The notes under the pieces were generated by a model. The model made no database searches. It was given only the letters and a program-made list of their open reading frames with translations, and had not been told where the DNA came from. From CAVPTL01 sp963727235 (lineage in GTDB: Bacteria > Actinomycetota > Thermoleophilia > Gaiellales > JAICJC01), in contig CAVSFZ010000020.1 in the NCBI GenBank assembly GCA_963727235.1, positions 1 to 64,000 of the forward strand: 64,000 nucleotides of DNA, given 5' to 3'. Each line of letters starts with the position of its first letter. Within the stretch, counting starts at the first letter, position 1. A program made the position numbers and the translations under genes. Of the stretch, positions 25,653-34,259 are shown one piece after another.

Positions 25653-26326
25653 CCTCCCCAAGGTTCTGTGACCACACGAATGCCGGTGCCAACGTCGCCG
25701 TCGCGCGGCCACGGGGTGTTCGCGGGCGAGCGACGCGCGAGGATCACGCCCGCCTGCCAACCGGGTGCCCGGCCACCGGCCGGAGGCCGGATCGAGTCCA
25801 CGTCCACGCCGCCGCGGGTGATCAGCCATGAGATCACCGAGTTCGAGTTCCACATCTCGCCTGTGCCGAGCTCGTCCCGGCCCCAGACCAGCGGCGGCAG
25901 GTCGGTCACGGCGTGCCACAGCTTGCGAGCGACGCTGGGGTCATCGGTCAGCCTGCGAGGGCTTTCCACTGCCTCGGCGATGTCTGCGATCACCCCGTCA
26001 CGCCAGCGTCGCACCTCGTAGCGAAAGATGCGCGTCCACCCCGCCCAGGACGCGCCGACGGGACCTTCCATGACGACGCCGCGCTGGTCGCCGTGCGCGT
26101 CGGGAATCGGAGCCTGCTCGATCACGAACCGCTCCGGCCCCAGCCGCACCTCGAGCGCCGCGTGATAGAGGTCAAACCGCCGCCGATGCTGGGTATACGC
26201 CGCCGCCGCCTCGAACAGGCGGCCGTTCAACCGCACCGAAGAACCGCCCGCGCCAAGCGGCAACCAATACAAATCGACTTCCGAGCGATCCAAAACGCCT
26301 ACACGATCGCTCACAGCAACACTCAC
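25649..26326 (-). CDS. Conserved protein, possible LRAT/NlpC-like papain fold
   Basis: 225 residues from GTG 26326 (GAGGAG seven bases upstream). The text DLYHAALEVRLGPERFVIEQ and then GEMWNSNSVISWLITRGG resembles the His...Cys arrangement of permuted papain-like proteins, where HxxLEv carries histidine and a later N-C/S-x-x-x-x-W-L carries the nucleophile; here serine stands where cysteine would be. GPVGASWAGWTRIFRYEVRR lies between. I cannot name the family with certainty. Its stop overlaps the start of the anchored SRPBCC gene. Confidence 0.6.
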   Translation of the reverse strand: MSVAVSDRVGVLDRSEVDLYWLPLGAGGSSVRLNGRLFEAAAAYTQHRRRFDLYHAALEVRLGPERFVIEQAPIPDAHGDQRGVVMEGPVGASWAGWTRIFRYEVRRWRDGVIADIAEAVESPRRLTDDPSVARKLWHAVTDLPPLVWGRDELGTGEMWNSNSVISWLITRGGVDVDSIRPPAGGRAPGWQAGVILARRSPANTPWPRDGDVGTGIRVVTEPWGG

Positions 26327-26537
26327 GGGATTCTCCTCTCGCGGGGCGTGACAGTCGACTTTCACCCCGCCGAGCCCATCAGGCATCAGGGAATTCCACA
26401 CACCGAAATGCGGGCTACCACGAGGCGCTCTCCTGCGCCGGACAATTGCAGGCAGGGTTGCCAATAGCAATCCTGAGATATAGCCAGCCGACCGCGGTCT
26501 TCGACGTCACGCCCCCGCCGCTCGCTCGCTCTTCTGT

Positions 26538-26837
26538 TTAGAGCAGGCGGAAGTGCGGCGGATTGTCGGCGGGGTCGCGATACGCCCGAGCGCCGATCAG
26601 CGCTGATCGCAGTGCCGCCACCGGTGTCGAGCCGGTCACGACGTTGTAGGTCGTTTCTCGGCCTTCGTTCGGGGCCCAGTGCGCCTGCCATCCGATCCCG
26701 CCGGTCTCCGGTTCGATGTGGTCGACATGACATCGCAGTGTGCGGATCTCGTGGTCGAGTTCGCCGACCTCACTCCGGTACTGCTCCGGCACCGTCTCGA
26801 GATCCAGTGGCGGGGGTTCCTCTTTGTCCTTTCCCAT
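26538..26837 (-). CDS. Small hypothetical protein
   Basis: 99 residues, acidic N-terminus (MGKDKEEPPPLDLETVPEQY), then EVGELDHEIRTLRCHVDHIE, which could be a short helix, and NVVTGSTPVAALRSALIGAR. No known motif. It lies downstream of the Rieske/amidohydrolase group on the same strand but 46 bases away with no overlap, so co-transcription is possible but not shown. Confidence 0.5.
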   Translation of the reverse strand: MGKDKEEPPPLDLETVPEQYRSEVGELDHEIRTLRCHVDHIEPETGGIGWQAHWAPNEGRETTYNVVTGSTPVAALRSALIGARAYRDPADNPPHFRLL

Positions 26838-26883
26838 ACTGCACGACTCTACTCAAACGCACCCGGCGATGCACGGCGCCGGC

Positions 26884-27234
26884 TCACACCGAGACCAGCA
26901 CCCGCCCCGACTCGATGCGGGCGTCGTAGACGGCGACGCGCATGCTCGAATTATCCGGGCTGCGACCGGTGGCCGGGTCGAACTGCCAGCCGTGCCACGG
27001 GCAGTGCAGCACCCGCTGCGTGTCGAGCTCGTAGCGGCCGGGGGCGCCCTTCAGCCGGGACCGTACCGACCCCTTGCAGAGCGGCGCACCGTGGTGCGGG
27101 CAGCGGTTGCGCAGCGCGTGGAGCCGACCGGTCTCACGGTCGAGGATGACGCCGATCTCGCGGCCCTCGACCCTGGCGATGATCACGCCGTCTGTGTCCA
27201 GCGTGCCGGCATCCCCGACGTCGTGCCACCTCAC
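26884..27234 (-). CDS. Rieske [2Fe-2S] ferredoxin
   Basis: 116 residues forming one Rieske domain, with ligand motifs CPHHGAPLC (41-49 region) and CPWHGWQFDPATG (79-90 region). It would pass single electrons, usually to an oxygenase. No ring-hydroxylating oxygenase alpha subunit or reductase is nearby, so its partner is elsewhere, or it supports an unusual hydrolytic pathway. The ATG overlaps the amidohydrolase stop (ATGA). It is the last gene of a three-gene unit behind the divergent TetR regulator. Confidence 0.92.
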   Translation of the reverse strand: MRWHDVGDAGTLDTDGVIIARVEGREIGVILDRETGRLHALRNRCPHHGAPLCKGSVRSRLKGAPGRYELDTQRVLHCPWHGWQFDPATGRSPDNSSMRVAVYDARIESGRVLVSV

Positions 27235-28307
27235 GCGGCCACCCGCCCGAGCCGGGCGCCGAACAGCTCGGCCGCGTTGCCGCTCATGACCGGCTCGCGC
27301 CAGCCGGCGGGGAACCGCCGGATCATCTGGTTGGGATCGTCGAAGTCCCAGTGGGGATAGTCAGATGCGAAGCAGAGGAGGTCCGGAGCGCCGACGGCCG
27401 CGAGCATCGCGAACAACAGCTCGTCGTTGCCGTCGATCAGCTCGAGCGGTTGTGTGGTGAACCTGACGTGATCGCGCAGGATCTCGCTCGGCCGGCGGAC
27501 GAGCCACGGCACCTCGGACCGAAGCCCCAGCCAGTTCGCGTCGAGCCGCCACATGATTCCGGGCAGCCACGCGAGGCCGCCCTCCATCAGCAGCACACGC
27601 AAGCCGGGGACGCGCTCGAACGTGCCGTGGCAGATCAGCGAAACCAGGTGGGTCATGATGCTGCACGCCGACCCCAGGGTGTGCCATTCGACATAGAACG
27701 TCGGCAGGCCGACGCCTCCCGAGCTGGTGGAGATGCCCAGTCCCTCCATGCCGGAGTGGATCGCAACGGGCAGTCCGCACTCAGCGGCCGCCGCGAAGAC
27801 CGGCAGATACCGCGGCTCGCCGTAGGGTGCGGCCGATCCTCCGCACAGAAGCACCGCGGCGAACCGCGGGTCCTCGGCAACTCGGCGGATCTCGGCGGCA
27901 GCAGCCGGCGGATCCTGTGCCGGCACGATGATCGTGCCGCGGAAACGCGGGTCGGCGTCAAGCCAGCAGTCGCGTAACCAGTCGTTGTGGGCGCGGGCGT
28001 ACTCGGCGGCGCGGTAGGCGCTGGCGATCACCGACACCGCGATCCCATCGTCGGCTGTCAGCAGGCCGATCTCAACGTCGTAGGGATCGAGCACTTCCCG
28101 CCGCACCAGATCGGCGTTGGATGCCGGGACGCCGGCGACGCCCAGCTCGAGCTCGGCACGCATGAAGCCGGTCGGATGGCCCCAGGTGAAGCCGGGCATG
28201 CCCAGCAGGGGGCCCTGGTCGCGGAACCACGAGCGCTGGCTCGGTTCGATGAAGCTCAGGAACTCCTCTCGGTCGCCAATCTGGACGTGGACATCGCAGT
28301 CGATCAT
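27231..28307 (-). CDS. Amidohydrolase 2 family metal-dependent hydrolase/decarboxylase
   Basis: 358 residues. MIDCDVHVQIGD carries the N-terminal D-x-H metal motif (here DVH), HTLGSACSIMTHL and PVAIHSGMEG give mid-chain histidines, and FASDYPHWDFDDPNQ the terminal aspartate, the pattern of the ACMSD/resorcylate-decarboxylase branch. These enzymes decarboxylate or hydrolyse aromatic acids. The start at 28307 shares one base with the preceding stop (TGATG). With the alpha/beta hydrolase and Rieske protein it points to breakdown of an aromatic or cyclic compound. Confidence 0.9.
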   Translation of the reverse strand: MIDCDVHVQIGDREEFLSFIEPSQRSWFRDQGPLLGMPGFTWGHPTGFMRAELELGVAGVPASNADLVRREVLDPYDVEIGLLTADDGIAVSVIASAYRAAEYARAHNDWLRDCWLDADPRFRGTIIVPAQDPPAAAAEIRRVAEDPRFAAVLLCGGSAAPYGEPRYLPVFAAAAECGLPVAIHSGMEGLGISTSSGGVGLPTFYVEWHTLGSACSIMTHLVSLICHGTFERVPGLRVLLMEGGLAWLPGIMWRLDANWLGLRSEVPWLVRRPSEILRDHVRFTTQPLELIDGNDELLFAMLAAVGAPDLLCFASDYPHWDFDDPNQMIRRFPAGWREPVMSGNAAELFGARLGRVAA

Positions 28308-29125
28308 CAGTGGCGCTCCAGCAGGTTGAGGATGAACGGGTTGATCTCGTCGTGGGCATGCCCGAACCACGACGAGTGACCCATCCCCATCAGCAGGTGG
28401 TACTCGCCGCCCGGGGTGATCTCTGCCAGCTCGAGGCCGTCCTGGGGCGGCGCCTGCACGTCCTCGTCGAAGGCGATCACGTGCATCGGCAGCGTCACGC
28501 TCTTCAGCTGCTCGCGTTGATCAAACCGAAGCGATGCGTCCCATTGCGGCACGAGCGACTTCTCGTTCTCGCCGGAGTCGATCCACTCCATCAGCATCGC
28601 GCGCAGCTTCGGCCACAGCTCGCGGTCACCCAGGGCACGCGCGGGATACATGAACGCCGCGTAGTGGGTCGCCCCCATCAGCCCGGTGAGGGCGCCGCCC
28701 GCCTTCACGAACTCGATCTCGGCCTCCTGGTAGTCCCAGCCCCAGCCGGTGCTCCACGCGCCGGTACCCATCACGACCGCACAGCGCAGCAGGTCGGGGC
28801 GCTCGATGGCCACCTGCTGCACGATCGCTGAGCCCAGCGAGCTGCCGACGATCCGCACCGGCGGGTTGCAGACCGCCTCGATCAGCTCGGCCACGTCACG
28901 CGCGAACGATTCGATCGGCCACGGACCGGGAGCGTCGCACACCGTGTCGCCGATGCCCCGGTTGTCGAACGTCGTCGACCGGTGGTGGGGATCGAAGAAG
29001 TCGGTCTGGAACCGGCGCCAGTCCCGGCCCAGCGTTCCGCCGCCGCCGACCCACACCAGGTCGTCGCCGGCACCCGACTGCTCGTAGGCGATCCGAGCTT
29101 CTGAACCCTCGAAGAACTGTGGCAT
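28307..29125 (-). CDS. Alpha/beta hydrolase
   Basis: 272 residues. The nucleophile elbow is IVGSSLGSAIVQQ (G-x-S-x-G), the acid is in VIAFDEDVQAPPQDG, and the base is in LLMGMGHSSWFGHAHDE. WVGGGGTLGRDWRRF supplies the oxyanion-hole region. It resembles the 3-oxoadipate-enol-lactonase/meta-cleavage hydrolase group. It is first in the unit and divergent from a TetR regulator, 26 bases apart, so its promoter must overlap the operator. A longer upstream frame overlaps the regulator and was not used. Confidence 0.9.
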   Translation of the reverse strand: MPQFFEGSEARIAYEQSGAGDDLVWVGGGGTLGRDWRRFQTDFFDPHHRSTTFDNRGIGDTVCDAPGPWPIESFARDVAELIEAVCNPPVRIVGSSLGSAIVQQVAIERPDLLRCAVVMGTGAWSTGWGWDYQEAEIEFVKAGGALTGLMGATHYAAFMYPARALGDRELWPKLRAMLMEWIDSGENEKSLVPQWDASLRFDQREQLKSVTLPMHVIAFDEDVQAPPQDGLELAEITPGGEYHLLMGMGHSSWFGHAHDEINPFILNLLERH

Positions 29126-29151
29126 CTGGCACCTCGCGTTATACTGAACAA
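29126..29151. promoter_or_regulatory. Short divergent control region of TetR and hydrolase genes
   Basis: Only 26 bases separate the two start codons, around TTATACTGAACAAATGT, so both promoters and the regulator site must be packed here and extend into the coding ends. No perfect palindrome was found. Confidence 0.4.
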
Positions 29152-29814
29152 ATGTCCAAACTTCGCAGCGTTGATCGTACCCCGCCACGCGTCCGCGCAC
29201 AAGCCCGGCGGGCTCGCAAGCCCCGCGCCGACAGCGCCCAGACCCGTCGCGCGATCCTCGAGGCCACGCTTCGGATACTGCGCGACCACGGTCTCGCCGA
29301 GCTCACCCACCGTGCCGTGGCGAAGGAGGCCGGCGTCTCGCTGGCACTCACCTCGTACCACTTCGCCTCCAAGGACAACCTGATCTCCGAGGCGCTCGAC
29401 CTGGCGGCGGCGGAGACGCTTCGCTGGCTGGAGCAGACGGCCGTTGCGCTCACCGCCAACGGGGACGGGGCGCTCACCCCCGACCTCGTCGCCGAGCGGT
29501 TGGGCGACCTCACGATGGGCCGGATCGGCGACGACCAGGTCGCGGTCACGTCGGTGGTGGAGGTGTCACTCGCCGCGGCCCGCCGGCCGGCATTGCAGAA
29601 AGCGACCGCGGATTGGAACGACGCCTACCACCAGATCGTGGTCGTCCTCCTCGACCGCTGCGGCATACCCGATCCGAAGGGTGCCGCGGTGCTCGTGGTC
29701 GGTATGCTCGAGGGTCTCGTATTCCTGCAGATCGTGGAGTCGAACCCGGACTTCGAGCACGGAGTGCTCCGCCCGGCGCTGCAACGGTTGCTCAGATCGC
29801 TCCAGAACTCGTAG
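29152..29814 (+). CDS. TetR-family transcriptional regulator
   Basis: 220 residues. After a basic N-terminal arm (RVRAQARRARKPRADSAQTR) the helix-turn-helix reads ILEATLRILRDHGLAELTHR, then AVAKEAGVSLALTSYHFASK, a normal TetR DNA-binding domain. The ligand domain ends HGVLRPALQRLLRSL. It probably represses the divergent hydrolase-amidohydrolase-Rieske unit until a pathway compound binds. ATG 29152 was chosen as the point where the basic arm begins. A cupin gene follows on the same strand. Confidence 0.9.
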   Translation: MSKLRSVDRTPPRVRAQARRARKPRADSAQTRRAILEATLRILRDHGLAELTHRAVAKEAGVSLALTSYHFASKDNLISEALDLAAAETLRWLEQTAVALTANGDGALTPDLVAERLGDLTMGRIGDDQVAVTSVVEVSLAAARRPALQKATADWNDAYHQIVVVLLDRCGIPDPKGAAVLVVGMLEGLVFLQIVESNPDFEHGVLRPALQRLLRSLQNS

Positions 29815-29831
29815 GATTGCCCGAAGAACGC

Positions 29832-30467
29832 ATGTCCCACCCAGATCCAAACGCCGCCCCCAACCTCACGCCGATCCAGATCGGCGAGGTGTGGGAGAAC
29901 CCGGTCACCGGTGAGCGCGCCACCATCCTCGAGCTGCCGAACCAGAACCCGGAAGGCCGTGCGGTCGCCGAGTTGACCGCGCTGGTGGGGGCGCGCGTGG
30001 TGGGTGAGCACCTGCACCCCGCGATCGTCGAGCGGTTCACGTGCCTGGAGGGAGAGCTGACCGTCAAGCGAAATGGCGAGGTCAGCATCCTCCGCGAGGG
30101 GGAGACGGCGGTGATCGATCCGGGTGTCTGGCATGACTGGTGGAACGCCGCCGACAGGGACGCGCGCGTGCGCGTGGAGGTGACGCCGGGAGAGCGCTTC
30201 GGGCACATGATCGAAACCCTCTTCGGGCTCGCGAGGATGGGCCATACCAACAGCAAGGGGCTGCCGGACATCCTCCAGCTCTCGTTGTTCGCACCGGAGT
30301 TCAGCGACGTCGTCGTCCTGCGCAAGCCGCCCGCGGCCGTGCAACGCGTGGTCTTCAGCGCCCTCGGGCCGATCGCTCGGTGGCGAGGGTACCGGGCGAC
30401 CTACCCCGAACTCTCCCGGGTCGTGCTCGCACCCCGGACGGACCACACCGGGACCACGGCAAGCTAG
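29832..30467 (+). CDS. Cupin-domain protein
   Basis: 211 residues. The cupin core (about 20-115) includes VVGEHLHPAIVERFTCLEGE with the first motif and AVIDPGVWHDWWNAADRDAR with the second. The C-terminal 90 residues (FGHMIETLFGLARMGHTNSK, GLPDILQLSLFAPEFSDVVV) form a helical extension found in a family of actinobacterial cupins. Metal binding is likely; the reaction is unknown. It starts 17 bases after the TetR gene and may be co-transcribed with it. Confidence 0.85.
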   Translation: MSHPDPNAAPNLTPIQIGEVWENPVTGERATILELPNQNPEGRAVAELTALVGARVVGEHLHPAIVERFTCLEGELTVKRNGEVSILREGETAVIDPGVWHDWWNAADRDARVRVEVTPGERFGHMIETLFGLARMGHTNSKGLPDILQLSLFAPEFSDVVVLRKPPAAVQRVVFSALGPIARWRGYRATYPELSRVVLAPRTDHTGTTAS

Positions 30468-30471
30468 CTCC

Positions 30472-30825
30472 TCAGGCGGGCTGCCACAGCTCGATTCGGT
30501 TGCCCTCGGGATCGGTGACCCACCCGAATCGACCGACACCGTCCATCTCCTGGACATCTTCAGCCACGTCCGCGCCCTTGGCGCGCAGCTGCGCAAGCAT
30601 CGCATCCAGGTCGCCGACGCGGAAGTTGATCATCACCTGCTGGGTGCGAGGCCCGAAGTAGTCGGTGTCGGACGGAAACGTCGCGAACACCGTCGGCCCT
30701 GCTTCCTGACGCCACAGGCCGTTGTCATCGGCTTCCAAGCCGAGGCAATCGCGATACCAGGCACCCAGGGCGACCGGGTCGGCGGCCCGCATGAAGTGTC
30801 CACCGATTCCACGCACGCGTTCCAT
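30472..30825 (-). CDS. VOC-family (glyoxalase-like) protein
   Basis: 117 residues with two beta-alpha-beta-beta-beta repeats. VRGIGGHFMRAADPVALGAW supplies the first histidine and NRIELWQP the terminal glutamate, so one metal site is likely. VTDPEGNRIELWQ is the family finish. Members include glyoxalase I, ring-cleavage dioxygenases and antibiotic-binding proteins; this short form with WRQEAGPTVFATFP is of the uncharacterised type. It lies four bases downstream of the DHFR-like gene stop, on the same strand. Confidence 0.88.
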   Translation of the reverse strand: MERVRGIGGHFMRAADPVALGAWYRDCLGLEADDNGLWRQEAGPTVFATFPSDTDYFGPRTQQVMINFRVGDLDAMLAQLRAKGADVAEDVQEMDGVGRFGWVTDPEGNRIELWQPA

Positions 30826-30829
30826 GTCG

Positions 30830-31393
30830 TTATCTTAAGCCGCGGTCGCGCACCCAGCGCAGGCGGGCGGCGTCGCCGCCGACCGCGGTGCACTCCACCA
30901 GGCTGAAACGGCGCTGAGGCAGATCCGCACCGTCGAAGAGGGCCGGGCCGGCACCCAGGACGGTGGGAGCGACGGTCACGATCACCTGGTCGACCCGGTC
31001 GGCCGCGAGCGCTTGGGCGGCCACGTCGCCACCGCCGCAGAGCCACGTGCGACGGTGCCCGGCGGCCGCGATCTCGTCCAACACCGGAACGATGTCACCC
31101 TCGACGCGGTGCACCGGCGTGTCGGCACGAGCGGCGGCGGCCGCCGCGGCCAGATCGTGATCGTGGGTGAGCAGCCAGATCGGCAGGCCGTGGTGCGGCA
31201 GGGCGTGACCTTCGCCCACCAGCCAACGCAGCGTCTGGGCTCCCATCAGCAGAGCATCGATCCCGGCGATGAACTCCGAGAACTCCGTGTCGGCGCCCTC
31301 GCGCTGCCCGATCATGTCGAGAAACCCGAGGCTCTCGTTGCCATCGGCGATGCGCCCGTCGATCGAGGCTGCGGTGTACCAGATGACTTCCAC
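30830..31393 (-). CDS. Dihydrofolate-reductase-family protein (RibD C-terminal type)
   Basis: 187 residues. EVIWYTAASIDGRIADGNES is the family opening, IDALLMGAQTLRWLVG the nucleotide-binding strand, and TWLCGGGDVAAQALAADRVD, then QVIVTVAPTVLGAGPALFDG the NADPH pocket. Similar proteins are reductases of pteridine- or flavin-precursor-like compounds, mostly uncharacterised. It pairs with the VOC gene downstream. Confidence 0.88.
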   Translation of the reverse strand: MEVIWYTAASIDGRIADGNESLGFLDMIGQREGADTEFSEFIAGIDALLMGAQTLRWLVGEGHALPHHGLPIWLLTHDHDLAAAAAAARADTPVHRVEGDIVPVLDEIAAAGHRRTWLCGGGDVAAQALAADRVDQVIVTVAPTVLGAGPALFDGADLPQRRFSLVECTAVGGDAARLRWVRDRGLR

Positions 31394-31424
31394 GGCCAGA
31401 GCCTAGCCTCTGCAATGTTTCGAG

Positions 31425-31718
31425 ATGAATATGGACGGCTCTGGGCGAAGCGATCGGCGCGGCTTGGTGCTGGTCGCCCCCGAGCCGATCCCCGAGGTGC
31501 CGCTGTGGAGGTGCCCGGGTTTCGCGAACACCGTTCGCGGGAACCCCAACGTGGACCACAACAGTCACAACTGGAGGCTCCCCATTCCGTACAACCACCC
31601 CGAACCGCCGGCACACCCGCCTCGACCCGAGAAGCGGCCAACAGTTGAGCCTCCGGCCGAGCGCCCGGTGCCGGCGAGCGACGAGCCGACTCCCGAGTCC
31701 GCCGACAACGAGATCTGA
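31425..31718 (+). CDS. Proline-rich hypothetical protein
   Basis: 97 residues. The middle reads VPLWRCPGFANTVRGNPNVD, the last 40 residues are rich in proline and glutamate (PNHPEPPAHPPRPEK-like). No signal peptide or domain. It ends two bases before the GTG of the next gene, a spacing that suggests a shared transcript. It may be a real disordered protein or a chance frame. Confidence 0.45.
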   Translation: MNMDGSGRSDRRGLVLVAPEPIPEVPLWRCPGFANTVRGNPNVDHNSHNWRLPIPYNHPEPPAHPPRPEKRPTVEPPAERPVPASDEPTPESADNEI

Positions 31719-31720
31719 CG

Positions 31721-32131
31721 GTGGCCGCCCGAAACGTGATCGTGATCACGACCGTCGAGCGCTCAGACGAGGCTCTGCGGGCCGCCGTCGGCGGGGACAT
31801 CGATCAACTCCACGTGGTCGTGCCGGCAGTGCGCCAGTCGAGGCTGGAATGGCTCGCCAACGATGACAACGCTGCCATCGATCGGGCCGAAGCGACCGCC
31901 GAGCAGGTCGCTGGAACGGTTGCGTCAGATCGCACGACAAGCACGGCCGGCGATTCCAACCCGCTGCTTGCCGCCGCGGACGCCCTGCGGCAGTTCGACG
32001 CCGACGAGCTGGTCGTGATCACACGGCCCGACGAGGAAGCGGCATGGCTCGAGGAGGGCAAGCGCGGCGAGATCGCCGAGCAGCTCCACGGCATCCCGCT
32101 GCGAACGATCGAACTCAGCGACGCCCGCTAG
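31721..32131 (+). CDS. Small alpha/beta protein, universal-stress-like
   Basis: 136 residues from GTG 31721. The first strand, NVIVITTVERSDEALRAAVG, and later ELVVITRPDEEAAWLEEG with a terminal GIPLRTIELSD give a beta-alpha order like UspA or receiver-type folds. The ATP-binding G-x2-G-x9-G motif of UspA is absent, so a nucleotide role is unlikely. Its last four bases overlap the end of the convergent cupin gene. Confidence 0.6.
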   Translation: MAARNVIVITTVERSDEALRAAVGGDIDQLHVVVPAVRQSRLEWLANDDNAAIDRAEATAEQVAGTVASDRTTSTAGDSNPLLAAADALRQFDADELVVITRPDEEAAWLEEGKRGEIAEQLHGIPLRTIELSDAR

Positions 32132-32523
32132 ACGCCCGGCGCACCCGCCTCCTGCATCCGCTGGAAGTTCCTGGTCATCGTCGCCGAAACCTCGTCCAGC
32201 AGCTCGGTGGGGCTGAACTGCACGAACTCGGTGCCCGCCTCGGCCACCGGCGTGTGCCCCGGCGGCAGGTAGAAGGCATCTCCCGCCTCGACCACCACAT
32301 CTTCGCCACCGTCGATGTGGTACGTCATGCGGCCCTTCAGCAGGTACCCCCAGTGCGGGCAGTTGCAGCTGTCGTTGGGCAGCCCCTTCAAGAGCGGCGT
32401 GCCGTCGATGTCGATTCCGAAGCTGAGGAAGTTGATGGTGTAGCCGTCACCGGCCTGATGCCGGTCTTCGACCGGGCCGTGCTGTTCGACATGCTCTGCA
32501 CTGTGGCGTGACACCTTCAGCAT
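32128..32523 (-). CDS. Cupin-domain protein
   Basis: 131 residues. NCPHWGYLLKGRMTYHIDGG forms the first motif, here with a single histidine where HxH is usual, and AFYLPPGHTPVAEAGTEFVQ the second. ATG 32523 has AAAGGAGA upstream. The C-terminus, FSPTELLDEVSATMTRNFQR, is helical. Proteins of this shape are common in actinobacteria, function unknown. It is convergent with the preceding gene. Confidence 0.82.
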   Translation of the reverse strand: MLKVSRHSAEHVEQHGPVEDRHQAGDGYTINFLSFGIDIDGTPLLKGLPNDSCNCPHWGYLLKGRMTYHIDGGEDVVVEAGDAFYLPPGHTPVAEAGTEFVQFSPTELLDEVSATMTRNFQRMQEAGAPGV

Positions 32524-32593
32524 CTGGCTCTCCTTTGGCTGGACTGAGAGCCAGTCTAGGAATCGGCCGCGCCGCCGGCATGAGGCGTTCGAC

Positions 32594-34186
32594 CTATCTT
32601 GTGGAGACTGGGACATCCAGTGCCGGCCGATCCTCTGGAAGCAGTCCCTGCTGCACTGCGAACAGCCCGGCGGCGGCTCGGCTGGAGGCGCCGATCTTGG
32701 CGTAGATGTGCTCGACGTGGTTCCCGACCGTCTTGGGCGAAATCACCAGCCGCACGCCGATCTGCTTGTTGGAGAGGCCGCGCGCCAACAGCCGCAGCAC
32801 CTCGACCTCGCGGGGTGTCAGCCCTGCCGGCCCGCTTCGGCGGCCGCGAACACGGTGGCCGGCGGCGGCCAGCACGGCTTCGACCGCGTCACCGTCCAGC
32901 CTGCCGGCCCCGACCTCGCGGCGCAGCTCCGCCGCAGCCATGGCGGAAGGCAGTGGGAGTCGATACGGGCGGGGCTCACGCATTGCCTGGTACGCGTCGG
33001 CAGCGCCGAGCACCCGCGCCAACGGGGAGATCGCGTTGCCGGAGAGGCCGCGCGGGTAGCCGGAGCCGTCCAGCCGTTCGCGGAATTGGACGGCGATCGC
33101 GCCCAGCGGCGCCAGCGACTGCGACTGGTGGAGCATCCGTTCGGTCAGGTACGGGTGCAGCCGCACGCGCTCCCACTCGCCGCGGCCGAGCGGCCCCGGC
33201 TTGTCCCAGATCGCGTTGGAGATCCCCAGGCGCCCGAGTCCCTGAACCAGCCCGACCCGCCGCAGCGCGGTGACGTCATCGCCTCCCAGGCCAAGCCGCT
33301 GCCCGGCGTCGCCGGCCAGATCGGCGACCGCACCGGCGTGGCCGAGGCTGTACGGCGACTTCAGGTCGACGAAGTTCGCGACCGCCCGCAGCGCCTCGTC
33401 GAGCTGCTCGGGTCCGACCACCACAGCCAGCGCCGGCTCGGCGTCGATCACCGCATCCCATGTGCCGACCTCGTCGAGCCCCGACAGGATCATCTCCCCC
33501 TCGTCGCAGATCAGGTCGGACAACGACGGGTCGAACTGCGTGCCCCGCCGACGCCTGGCCACGTCACGGGCGGCATCGACGCCGCCCACCCGGTGGGCCA
33601 CCTCCGCGTACTCGGCCAGCGCCGCCAACCGAGCCGCCACCGGCACGGCGGGGCCGCTCAGCTCTCCCGGGTACCCCTGTCCGTCCCACTGTTCGTAGGC
33701 CGAGCCGACCGCGGCCTCCACCTCCGCCGGCAGGCACAGCTGCTCGGCCAGCGAGGCGGCGATGGCGGCGTGGTGGCTGATCATGTTGTTGAGTTCGTGC
33801 CGGCCGGAGACGGCCAGCTCCAGCCCGAGCCGGAAGCGATGCAGCAGCGAAGAACCGGCGCCGACCATCCCCACTCCGGCTGCCATCGCGCCGAGGCTGC
33901 CCGGCTCGTGATCGTACTTGCCGGACTTCATCGTGATGTCGTCGCCGAACCACTTGGCCTGCTCGTGGGCGTCGGTGTGACAGCCCACGTTGATCAGAAG
34001 CGCCGTGTAGTAGACGACCGCGCGCGACTCCTCACCCACTCCGATCCGCTCGGCCATCCGCAGCGCGATCAGGCACTGGCGGAGCACATGCTCCATGGGC
34101 TGCCCGAAGCCGAGGTCGATGCCCAGCGAGAGCGCCGCCACCAGTTCGGCCAGCCGCACCGGTCGATGATCGGTCTCCAGCACCAT
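32594..34186 (-). CDS. LuxR-type regulator with degenerate HD-GYP domains
   Basis: 530 residues. Two HD-GYP-like halves: the first has YEQWDGQGYPGELSG, the second RERLDGSGYPRGLSG. In the second half the metal-binding HD has become QG (VQGLGRLGISNAIWDKPGPL) and HHER has become QFRER, so phosphodiesterase action is not expected; the fold may sense c-di-GMP or another ligand. The C-terminal 65 residues are a LuxR helix-turn-helix: GLTPREVEVLRLLARGLSNK, then QIGVRLVISPKTVGNHVEHI. It would regulate transcription directly. It may control the divergent DUF7144/DUF6325 genes, since the intergenic region holds an inverted repeat. Confidence 0.9.
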   Translation of the reverse strand: MVLETDHRPVRLAELVAALSLGIDLGFGQPMEHVLRQCLIALRMAERIGVGEESRAVVYYTALLINVGCHTDAHEQAKWFGDDITMKSGKYDHEPGSLGAMAAGVGMVGAGSSLLHRFRLGLELAVSGRHELNNMISHHAAIAASLAEQLCLPAEVEAAVGSAYEQWDGQGYPGELSGPAVPVAARLAALAEYAEVAHRVGGVDAARDVARRRRGTQFDPSLSDLICDEGEMILSGLDEVGTWDAVIDAEPALAVVVGPEQLDEALRAVANFVDLKSPYSLGHAGAVADLAGDAGQRLGLGGDDVTALRRVGLVQGLGRLGISNAIWDKPGPLGRGEWERVRLHPYLTERMLHQSQSLAPLGAIAVQFRERLDGSGYPRGLSGNAISPLARVLGAADAYQAMREPRPYRLPLPSAMAAAELRREVGAGRLDGDAVEAVLAAAGHRVRGRRSGPAGLTPREVEVLRLLARGLSNKQIGVRLVISPKTVGNHVEHIYAKIGASSRAAAGLFAVQQGLLPEDRPALDVPVSTR

Positions 34187-34259
34187 CCTGCTCGATTGTA
34201 CGCCGCACCGGCGTTCGGGAAACTACCCACAAAATCTGAGGGCTGCTACCGATGTCGTG

